From: Mesorhizobium_B sp964242945
GTDB taxonomy: Bacteria > Pseudomonadota > Alphaproteobacteria > Rhizobiales > Rhizobiaceae
DNA length: 9,246 nt
Assembly (NCBI GenBank): GCA_964242945.1
Contig: CAXTCF010000152.1
Coordinates: 1-9,246 of the forward strand
Reading direction: 5' to 3'
Each line of letters opens with the position of its first letter. The stretch's first letter is position 1. Positions 1-6,800 of this stretch are shown in pieces. Below the pieces are notes generated by a model. The model was not told the DNA's origin. It searched no databases and worked only from the letters and a program-made list of their open reading frames with translations. Position numbers and translations under genes: made by a program.

Positions 1-272
1 GGCTGGTGGAGTCGGGCTTCGACACCTTCATCAAGCGCAACGACCTTTCGCGCGACCGCGACGAGCAGCGCCCGGAACGCTTCACCGTCGGCCAGAAGCT
101 GGACGCGCGCGTGATCGCCTGGGACAAGAAGACCAAGAAGCTCCAGGTCTCGATCAAGGCCCTGGAAATCGCCGAGGAGAAGGAAGCCGTCGCGCAATAC
201 GGCTCGACCGACTCCGGCGCTTCGCTGGGCGATATCTTGGGCGCGGCGCTGAAAGGCCGCCGCGACGAGTAA
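1..272 (+). CDS. rpsA: 30S ribosomal protein S1, C-terminal end (partial)
   Basis: This is the last roughly 90 codons of ribosomal protein S1, cut by the left edge of the window. S1 is the large RNA-binding protein of the small ribosomal subunit, built of repeated S1/OB-fold domains, and it helps recruit mRNA to the ribosome. The sequence shows the end of one S1 repeat: GFDTFIKRNDLS, then FTVGQKLDARVIAWDKKTKKLQVSIKALE. It is followed by the conserved alphaproteobacterial tail with EEKEAVAQYGS and SGASLGDILGAAL, ending in TAA at 270-272. The reading frame is open to the left edge (codons from base 3), so the GTG at base 6 is internal and not a start. A strong terminator follows 24 bases after the stop. 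Identification is confident from the tail and the S1 motif. Confidence 0.93.
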   Translation, partial: LVESGFDTFIKRNDLSRDRDEQRPERFTVGQKLDARVIAWDKKTKKLQVSIKALEIAEEKEAVAQYGSTDSGASLGDILGAALKGRRDE

Positions 273-295
273 GCAGGCCGTTTTCTGGTCAAACG

Positions 296-328
296 AAAAG
301 CCCGCGGGAGCGATCCCGCGGGCTTTTT
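296..328 (+). terminator. Intrinsic terminator of rpsA
   Basis: A perfect 14-bp stem (296-309 pairs with 314-327) closes a GCGA tetraloop, and the right arm ends in a run of five T. The arms are GC-rich in the middle (CCCGCGGGA), a classic Rho-independent terminator. The A-rich left base means it could also work on the minus strand. Confidence 0.92.
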
Positions 329-334
329 GCTGCT

Positions 335-441
335 CCGGCTTCTGGAAAGCCGGTTGTCAAACCAAGAACCCGCAGCATTGGACCAAAGTCCGGCTTAAGC
401 AAGCCGGAGGGCCGAAGGGGCGAAGCGGAGGTCTAAGCCGG
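335..441. repeat. Cluster of short inverted repeats (CCGGCTT/AAGCCGG) in the rpsA downstream gap
   Basis: The 7-base word CCGGCTT occurs at 335-341 and 390-396, and its complement AAGCCGG at 347-353, 401-407 and 435-441. These form two hairpins: 335-353 with a 5-base loop, and 389-408 with an 8-bp stem and an AAGC loop. A third unpaired arm follows. Between the second hairpin and the third arm is a purine-rich stretch with a near-repeat, GGGCCGAAGG then GGGCGAAGCGG. No credible gene lies between 329 and 541. This could be a small intergenic repeat element or an RNA structural region. Copies elsewhere in the genome cannot be judged from this window. Confidence 0.5.
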
Positions 442-541
442 GCAGAAAGAGGCCAAGAAAGCAGGCATACACCCAGCGTCAACGCGGCGGATCGGGCGTC
501 CTGAACGATCTGTATGAAATCAGACGACTGGATGAACCAAC

Positions 542-922
542 ATGAAATCCGTGCTTTCTTCGATCGGTGCTGCGGCAACTGTTGCGGTGCTTGCGTTCGG
601 CTTTGCTGCGGTGCCCGTTACAGTCGCCATGAACGGCGCTTCCTTCTCGCTCGGTGCTGCAAAGGCCTTCGCCAAGAAGGGCGCCGACGATCCGGCTGGG
701 CATGTGCGGCAGAGCCACGGGGCCGACGACCCGGCAGGCGACGATCACGGTGGCAGCAGGAGCGGCGCCGGCAACGCGAGCGCGGGCAATAGCGGCGCGG
801 GCCACTCCACGGGCGGCAACAGCAGCTCCGGCAGCGGCAAGGGGGGATCGGGCAGCAACAGCGGCTCAGGCAATTCGGGCAGCGGCAAGAGCGGCGGCGA
901 GCACGGCGGCAACCACAAGTAA
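542..922 (+). CDS. Exported Gly/Ser-rich small protein with duplicated ADDPAG motif
   Basis: This is a 126-residue protein that I do not recognise as a named family. Residues 1-44 look like a Sec signal peptide: a short basic start (MKS), a long Ala/Val/Leu/Phe core, and a likely cleavage site after AKAFA, before KKG. The mature protein begins with GADDPAGH, repeats ADDPAG at about 61-66, and continues through an Asp/His patch (GDDHGG). From there to the end it is almost entirely Gly, Ser, Asn and Ala in SGSG/GNSG units, closing with the His-containing EHGGNHK. It should be a flexible, mostly disordered periplasmic or surface protein. The Asp/His clusters at both ends could bind metal, but that is only a guess. 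The ribosome-binding site is weak (GGA at 530-532). The next gene encodes a protein of the same general design. The signal peptide makes this frame convincing against several overlapping GC-rich frames. Confidence 0.72.
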   Translation: MKSVLSSIGAAATVAVLAFGFAAVPVTVAMNGASFSLGAAKAFAKKGADDPAGHVRQSHGADDPAGDDHGGSRSGAGNASAGNSGAGHSTGGNSSSGSGKGGSGSNSGSGNSGSGKSGGEHGGNHK

Positions 923-1035
923 TCTCTGCCATCTGGCCGGCAGGCGGCAAGTGGCCGAGGCGGAGAGGCTGATCGATGTCGGACTTTGGTCCGGCGACAA
1001 GATCGCTGCCAAGCCTCTATGCTCCTGCACGGTTT

Positions 1036-1064
1036 GGGGTAGCGCCGCGTGTCGGCGCTGCCCC
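1036..1064 (+). other. Strong intergenic hairpin between the two Gly/Ser-rich genes
   Basis: A 12-bp stem (1036-1047 with 1053-1064) closes a 5-base CGTGT loop. GGGGTAGCGCCG pairs with CGGCGCTGCCCC, with one G-U wobble. There is no T run on either side, so it is not a standard terminator. It lies after the first Gly/Ser-rich gene and before the second. Plausible roles are 3'-end protection, partial termination, or control of the second gene's leader. Confidence 0.5.
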
Positions 1065-1138
1065 GCAACTCTTCCAAGCCGTGGCCTCCCATGTCTCAGC
1101 GCGATCACTCCCCGTCCTTGCGAATTGCCTTCCGGGCA

Positions 1139-1651
1139 ATGCGGATCGTGCTCGCGCGAAGCATCCTGAGCGGAGCGCTGGTGCTGGCGCCAGCTGTTCT
1201 TGCCAGCGGGACCGCGGCCTTTCCAACTGATTCGGCCTGGGCCAAGGACGGCGGCAGCGGAGGATCAGGCGGTGGGAATTCTGGCGGAAACTCCGGCAGC
1301 GGCGGCTCCGGGGGAAGCGGGTCGGGCCAGGGCGGCGGCGGCAGCGGATCGTCGGGAAAAGGCGGCTCAGGCGATGGCAATTCGGGCAAGGGCAGCGGCG
1401 ACGATCGGTCCGGAAGCAACTCAGGCTCAGGCCAGCGCGGAAAGACCGCAAAAGCCGCGTCCCGCGCGGAGCGCAGCCGCGTCGTCTGGTCTTCCCGGCA
1501 GGGCGGGACGGTCGAGGTGCGCTATGCCGATGGGTGGAGCGAAAGGGTCGATGGAAAAGGCTACACGCTTCGCGACCCTAGCCGGCGCGTAGTCGTCAGC
1601 CGTCCGGCAAAAAGCGCAGACCTTTCCCGGCTCGGCGCCATGACGGAATGA
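1139..1651 (+). CDS. Exported Gly/Ser-rich protein with conserved basic C-terminal module
   Basis: This protein has 170 residues from the ATG at 1139, or 186 from the in-frame ATG at 1091. I prefer 1139 because it gives a compact signal peptide (MRIVLARS, a hydrophobic core, likely cleavage after DSAWA, before KDGG). Neither start has a good Shine-Dalgarno. Residues 37-100 are a Gly/Ser-rich low-complexity linker with occasional Asn, Asp, Lys and Gln. Residues 101-120 are basic. Residues 121-166 form a compact module: a predicted strand-turn-strand with GTVEVRYADGWSERV, a GKGYTLRDPSRRVVV segment, and RPAKSADLSRL. A similar tail (YxDGWxExV...DPxGRxVVxRPA) is remembered from other alphaproteobacterial exported proteins of unknown function. 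The A-W-A-K-D cleavage region parallels A-F-A-K-K in the upstream protein. The gene converges on the response-regulator gene, 12 bases away, with no clear terminator between them. Confidence 0.72.
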   Translation: MRIVLARSILSGALVLAPAVLASGTAAFPTDSAWAKDGGSGGSGGGNSGGNSGSGGSGGSGSGQGGGGSGSSGKGGSGDGNSGKGSGDDRSGSNSGSGQRGKTAKAASRAERSRVVWSSRQGGTVEVRYADGWSERVDGKGYTLRDPSRRVVVSRPAKSADLSRLGAMTE

Positions 1652-1663
1652 TGCCTGCTTCGG

Positions 1664-2338
1664 TCAGGGCTGCTTCTTCCAGACTTCCTTGGCCAGCACG
1701 GCCGCTTCAGTGCGGTTGCGCACCTGAAGCTTCTGCAAAACGATGGTCATGTAGTGCTTGACCGTCTTTTCCTGAAGCGAGAGCTTGCGCCCGACCTCCT
1801 TGTTGCTCAGGCCCTCGGCGACAAGCCGCAGGATTTCGTCCTCGCGCGCCGTCAGCCCGTCCAGCGGGGAAGCGGAAGAGGCCGCACCGGCGGCGCCCTT
1901 GGCCTTCATGCCGATCAGGAGCCGCGCCGCCAAGCCCGGTGAGACATAGGAATCGCCCGCGGCGACCGACGCCGCAACGGCAAGCAGTTCCTCCGCCCCG
2001 ACGCCTTTGAGGATGTAGCCCTTGGCGCCCGCTTCGAGCGCGCCCATGATGTCGGCATCCGTTTCGGAGGCCGTGAGCACGGCGATGTTGACGCCGGGCA
2101 CTGCCCGCGCAATCGCGCGCGCGGCCTCCACGCCGCTGCCCGGCATGGAGATGTCGAGCAGGATCACGTCGGGCTTCAGGCGCTCGGCTAGGTCGATTGC
2201 GGTTTGCGCATCGGCCCCCTCGCCCACCACGTCAAAGCGCCCGTCGTCAAGCAGCGTCCGCACCACGCCGGAGCGGTAGAGCGGATGGTCGTCCACGACG
2301 GCGACCGTGATCTTCCGCTGCGCGCTTTTAAGCGTCAT
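1664..2338 (-). CDS. NarL/FixJ-family response regulator (REC-LuxR HTH)
   Basis: This 224-residue DNA-binding response regulator has the usual length for the NarL/FixJ family. The receiver domain (about 10-128) has the acidic pair D16-D17, phospho-acceptor D62 in LLDISMPG, the switch threonine T89 and the conserved K111 in GYILKG. An Ala/Ser-rich linker (about 145-157) leads to a LuxR-type helix-turn-helix (about 159-216), with LTAREDEILRLVAEGLSNKEV and the recognition-helix region EKTVKHYMTIVLQKL. Phosphorylation at D62 would be expected to promote dimerisation and DNA binding. The ATG at 2338 lies inside the end of the upstream sensor-kinase gene (11-base overlap with its stop at 2328-2330), so translation is probably coupled and the two form a cognate pair. 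Target genes are unknown. It is the last gene of the minus-strand block. Confidence 0.95.
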   Translation of the reverse strand: MTLKSAQRKITVAVVDDHPLYRSGVVRTLLDDGRFDVVGEGADAQTAIDLAERLKPDVILLDISMPGSGVEAARAIARAVPGVNIAVLTASETDADIMGALEAGAKGYILKGVGAEELLAVAASVAAGDSYVSPGLAARLLIGMKAKGAAGAASSASPLDGLTAREDEILRLVAEGLSNKEVGRKLSLQEKTVKHYMTIVLQKLQVRNRTEAAVLAKEVWKKQP

Positions 2339-3788
2339 GACCGGAGGCTCCCGCTTGGATGTCGATGTCCATCCTCATCACCGCCCCGCCATGTCCTGAA
2401 GGGTCTTCTGGGGCGATCGAAAAGGAGAACCGGCCGCCAAGGCTTTCCACCCGCTCACGCAAGCCGGTCAGCCCAAGACCGCCGCCTCCAACCGAAGCGG
2501 GCGCTGTGCTTGCCCGGTTGCGTACAGTCAGGCCAAGTATCCGGCCGCTCCGCGCTGCTTCGACGCGCTGGCCGTTGCCGCCGCCATGGCGGAAAGCGTT
2601 GCTGAGGCCTTCCTGCACGAAGCGGAACACGCAGATCTTCAGGGCTTCAGAGGCTTCTGCCGGAAGCTCGCCGTCCAGTTTCAGGTCAACGCCGGTGCCG
2701 GTGCGCTGACGGTGCGCGCTGACTGCCTTGCCGATCACCTCGGCAAGCGGCGCATTGGCGATTTCGGGCAGGGACAGGCCGTTGCAGAGGTTGCGGATGT
2801 CGCCCATCGCCTCGTCGAGCGCGCCCTTGACGGCCTTCATCTCGGCAGTTCGCGCTTCCAGGGTGCGGCCCTTGGCGAGACCTGCGAGCCGCAGCGCCGC
2901 CAAGCTGATCAGCTGAGCCGGACCGTCGTGAAGATCGGCGCTGATGCGGCGCAGGAAGCGCTCGTTCAGCTCCGCGCCGCGCGCCGACGCATTCTCCACG
3001 CGCAGGCGCAGGCGGCGGTTCTGGTCGGCCATCCCCTCGCTTTCCGCCACCCGGAGCGCCAGCGCCGTGCGCTGCTCCTCGATGGTGCCGCTGGCGCGCC
3101 GCACGATGCCGAACAGGATCACGCCGATCGCAAACGCGATGGCGAAGACGATCGCGCCGGTCTGCACGCGCGCCTTGTTCAGGGTCGCGTTCAGTTCCGT
3201 GGCGTCCTCGTAGAACTCGACCACCGCGATGACCTCGCCGGTCCAGGCCCTGCGGATCGGGCTGTAGATTTCCAGGAGCGAGAGACCGGAAGCGCGCTCG
3301 TCCGCGCTTTCCTCGTCGTCGAGGCGGTCCAGTTCGGCGACGAGCCGGCCTTCCAGCGCCTCGTGCAGCTCCTCCGATCCGGGAAAGCGTTTCCCGATCA
3401 GGTCGGCATCCACCGCATAGGCGACAAGGCCGTCCGGCTTCCAGATTTTCACCGAAACGACGCGCTTGCCCAACGCGCTGCCGGCGAGCATCTCCTCGAT
3501 GGCGCGCGCCGGACCGATCGACAGCGTGTCGGCCGTTTCCAGTTCCTGCACCAGCGGCCCGATAAAACTGTCCATGAACAGCGCCGTGGCGCCCGCGGTG
3601 TTCGCCACCACGCTGCGCTCGATGATGCGCGTCACCCAGATGCCGATGAGGAGGGCCGCGGCCAGCATCACGACGCTGCCGGTCAGCGCAAAACGGGCGG
3701 AAAGGCTCAAGGACCCGATCCAGGAACGCGCAAGGGACAGGCGGCCTTTCGGCAGCCTCCGGATAAGGCTTGGCGACTGCGAACTCAT
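2328..3788 (-). CDS. Membrane sensor histidine kinase, HisKA_3 (NarX/DesK-like) type
   Basis: This sensor kinase has 486 residues from the ATG at 3788. A TTG at 3809 would add seven residues, and neither start has a clear Shine-Dalgarno. A transmembrane helix at about 33-52 and another at about 209-229 flank a periplasmic sensor domain. That domain has a Cache-like look, with VKIWKPDGLVAY, LIGKRFPGSEEL and LLEIYSPIRRAW followed by IAVVEFYEDA. A coiled-coil linker (about 236-275) leads to the HisKA_3 dimerisation domain, with phospho-acceptor H287 in ADLHDGPAQLIS. The ATPase domain has the N-box FVQEGLSNAFRHG (E393, N397) and the glycine box GGGGLGLTGLRERV (434-447). The position where the DxGxG aspartate is usual reads LTVRNRAST, so that Asp is missing. 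The gene overlaps its response regulator by 11 bases and follows the hybrid kinase by about 75 bases. The periplasmic ligand is unknown. Confidence 0.93.
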   Translation of the reverse strand: MSSQSPSLIRRLPKGRLSLARSWIGSLSLSARFALTGSVVMLAAALLIGIWVTRIIERSVVANTAGATALFMDSFIGPLVQELETADTLSIGPARAIEEMLAGSALGKRVVSVKIWKPDGLVAYAVDADLIGKRFPGSEELHEALEGRLVAELDRLDDEESADERASGLSLLEIYSPIRRAWTGEVIAVVEFYEDATELNATLNKARVQTGAIVFAIAFAIGVILFGIVRRASGTIEEQRTALALRVAESEGMADQNRRLRLRVENASARGAELNERFLRRISADLHDGPAQLISLAALRLAGLAKGRTLEARTAEMKAVKGALDEAMGDIRNLCNGLSLPEIANAPLAEVIGKAVSAHRQRTGTGVDLKLDGELPAEASEALKICVFRFVQEGLSNAFRHGGGNGQRVEAARSGRILGLTVRNRASTAPASVGGGGLGLTGLRERVESLGGRFSFSIAPEDPSGHGGAVMRMDIDIQAGASGHDA

Positions 3789-3823
3789 CGCGCGCAGCGT
3801 TATCGGCAAAGCCGGAACGCTAC

Positions 3824-3863
3824 AACCTGACCGAAGCCTCAGGCGGTTCGGACCTTGGTCCGA
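3824..3863 (-). other. Paired inverted repeats between hybrid kinase and sensor kinase genes
   Basis: Two small inverted repeats fill most of the gap after the hybrid-kinase stop. The first is TCGGACC-TT-GGTCCGA at 3848-3863, which can fold as a 6-bp stem with a tetraloop. The second is CCTGA at 3826-3830 with TCAGG at 3839-3843. No T run follows on the minus strand, so full termination is not expected. They may set the relative level of the two downstream genes, or be the binding site of a dimeric regulator. Confidence 0.3.
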
Positions 3864-6800
3864 TCAGTTCCCGTCCAGCACGCTGCGGACCTTGGCGGCG
3901 AGCTGCTCGATGCCGAAGGGTTTTGGCAGGAAGCTCGTGCCGGGGTCGATCGCATCCTGCGCCAGCGCGTTGCGGGCATAGCCGGTGGTGAAGAGCACCT
4001 TCAACGCGGGGCGTTTGCGCAGGGCGAGTTCCGCAAGCTGCGGCCCCGTCATTTCCGGCATCACGACGTCGGTGAAGAGCAGCGTCACGTCCTGGCCGCT
4101 TTCGATGCGGCGCAGCGCGTCGGGCGCGCTTTCCGTTTCCACGACCGCGTAGCCGAGTTCGCGCAGGGCATCGACGGAAAAGGCGCGCACCCGCTCCTCG
4201 TCCTCCACCACCATGACGATCTCGCCCGCGCGCGCGCCTTCAGCGGAAAGCGCCCTGCCTTTCGGCAGGGCAGGCACGTCCTCGCTGGAAAAGCGCGGCA
4301 GAAAAACACGCACCGCAGTGCCCTTGCCCACTTCGGAAGCGATCGTCACATGGCCGCCGGACTGGCGGATGAAGCCGAACACCTGGGAAAGGCCAAGGCC
4401 CGTGCCCTTGCCGACGCCTTTCGTGGTGAAAAACGGGTCGAAGGCTTTTTCGATCACGTCGGGGGCCATGCCGGTGCCGGTGTCCGAAACGGTGATCAGC
4501 ACATAAGCGCCGGGCGCTATCTTTTCCGCGTCGGCCTGTGCGCCATCGAGGTCGGCGTTTGCCGTTGCGATGGTCAGCCTGCCGCCTTCGGGCATCGCGT
4601 CGCGCGCGTTGACGCTGAGGTTGATGAGCGCGTTTTCCAGCTGGCCGGGGTCGGCCTGCGTTCGCCAGAGTTCCGGAGCGAGCTTCGTCTCGATCCGCAC
4701 ATTCTCGCCCAGCGTGCGGTTGAGCAGGTCGAGCATGCTGGAAATCAGCTGGTTGGCATCCACCGCTTCCGGCGCCAGCGGCTGCTGACGGGAGAATGCG
4801 AGCAGGCGCTGGGTCAGCGCCGCGGCGCGGTTCGCTCCGTCCATGGCCCCGTCGATATAGCGCTCGACATTCGTGTCGCCGCGGGCGAGCCGGCGCTGGA
4901 GGAGGTTCAGACCGCCGATCACCACGGCCATCATGTTGTTGAAGTCGTGCGCGATGCCGCCGGTCAACTGGCCGACGGCCTCCATCTTCTGCATTTGGCG
5001 GACCTGTTCCTCCGCCTCCGCCAGCCGCTTCTGCGCGGCCATGTGCACCGTTACGTCATAGACGAACTGGTAGGCGCCGATCGTCGCGCCGTCCTTGTCG
5101 CGAAGCGTGTTGAACTTCATCTCGTAGGCGCGACGGGCGCGGGCGGGATCGCCGAACTCCGCGACCTCTGTGAACTCTTCGCCGGCGAGCGCGCGGCCCC
5201 ACACGGCCTTCACCGCGGCCTGGTGCTCCGGCCGGTCGTGGAGCAGTTCCAGCATGCTGTCGCCCGCTTTGGGCCGGACGCCGAAGATATGCTCGAATTC
5301 GCGGGCGGACGCCTTGTTGATGGCGAGCCAGCGGAAGTTGGGATCGACTACCTGCACGAAGGCATCGGTGGTTTCCAGGATGGTGGCAAGCAGGTTGCGC
5401 TCCATCGTGCGCTCTTCGATGCGCCTTTCCAGGGAAAGGTTGAGGGCTTCAAGCTCGGCTTCCGCGCGGCGGCGTTCGATCGCCAGCCGCGTGCGCTCTG
5501 CCACCTCGCGCATGAAGGCGATTTCCTCCTCGGAGAAGGTGCGCGGCTCCGGATGGTCGAGATAGAGCAGCGCGACCAGCCTGCCGTTCTCGGTGATCGG
5601 CATGTCCACGAAGGCGCGCATGTCGAGCGCTTCCAGGGCATGCGCCGTGGGAGCGGTGCGCGCATCCGCGCGCACGTCCGGCACGATCACTGTCGCCCCG
5701 CGCTTCAGGTCCTCGACATAGGTTCCGTGCCGGCGCAGGTGGACCGTGCCCGCCAGCGTGACGATGCCTGAGGCCTGCCAGTCGCGCTCGATCGTGACGG
5801 TCTCGGCCGCTGCATCGACGCTGCCGTAGCCGGCGCGGGCGACGCCGAGCGTGCGCGCCAGCGTCTCGCCGGCGGCATAGGCCAGGTCGGCGGGATCGGT
5901 GAGGTCGCGCAGGCGGTCGCCGAGTTCCAGGAGTGCGGCACGGCGGCGGATCAGGCTTTCGGCGCGGGCGCGCTCCACCGCATCCCAGGAAAGCTGCGCC
6001 GCTTCCTCGACCAGGGCGATGTCCTCGCCGCGCCAACTGCGCGGCGCCGTGCCGCTGAGGTAGAGGCCTGCCTCCCAGCGGCCCGCGCGCACGAAAGGCA
6101 CGTTGACGCCGGAGCGCGTGCCGCGCCAGCCGACGGTGTGCGCATCGACGCCGGGATCGGCCTGCACGTCGCCGAAGGCAAAGACTTCTCCCGCCCGCAG
6201 CGTCGCGAGATAGTGCGGTCCAAGCGAGGCGATCGCCAGCCGGCCCTCGCGCAAAGGGAGGACGCCGTCGCTCCAGCCGGGGCCGAACAGGAGCGTGTCC
6301 TCGTCCATCATGCGGTAGAAGCCGACCCGGTTGACGCGCAGCCGCCGCCCGATGCGCTCCGCGGTGAGCCGCATCACCTCATCGGAGGAAGGAGCGGTAC
6401 GCTGGGCTGCGGTGAGCGCCAGCACGAACTCCCGTTCGTCCTTGGCGTGGCGGACGGCATCCTCCGCGTCCTTGCGCTCGGTGATATCGAAGGAAACGCC
6501 GGGAAAGCGGGAAGGCTTGCCGTCAGCGCCGTAATCGCAGCGTCCCTGCGCGATCACCCGGCGGATCGAACCGTCGGCCTGAAGCAGGCGATACTCGCTG
6601 GTGAAAATCTTCCGCGTTCGGATAGCCTGCGCGACCTCGGCTTCCACGCGCGGAAAATCCTCCGGGTGGATGTTTTCGAAGAAGGCGGCGATCGGCGCAC
6701 CCCCTTCGGCCAAGGCGGGATCGACGCCGTAGAGATTTGCAAAGCGGGCATCCGCCGTCACGCGGTCGGCCGCCACGTCCCAATCCCAGGTACCGACGCC

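Noticed and set aside
357..578. Minus-strand open frame of 73 codons in the rpsA downstream gap
   Set aside because: It spans the inverted repeats, has no start signal, and its translation looks like non-coding GC-rich sequence.
1255..1437. Gly/Ser tract as a collagen-like or PE_PGRS-type repeat
   Set aside because: There is no regular Gly-X-Y periodicity and no PE domain; it is a simple flexible Gly/Ser linker.
654..1451. Several overlapping frames over the Gly/Ser-rich genes (for example 654-1169 plus and 1017-1451 minus)
   Set aside because: They arise from the repetitive GC-rich tracts. Only the frames at 542-922 and 1139-1651 have signal peptides and sensible stops.
2586..3830. Plus-strand open frame (414 codons) antisense to the sensor kinase
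   Set aside because: It is a shadow of the HisKA_3 kinase gene; its composition is atypical for a protein.
3855..5771. Long plus-strand open frame (638 codons) antisense to the hybrid kinase
   Set aside because: The opposite strand encodes clear PAS/HisKA/HATPase/REC domains. The antisense translation is Arg/His/Gly/Ala-rich with no domain motifs, as expected from high-GC codon bias.
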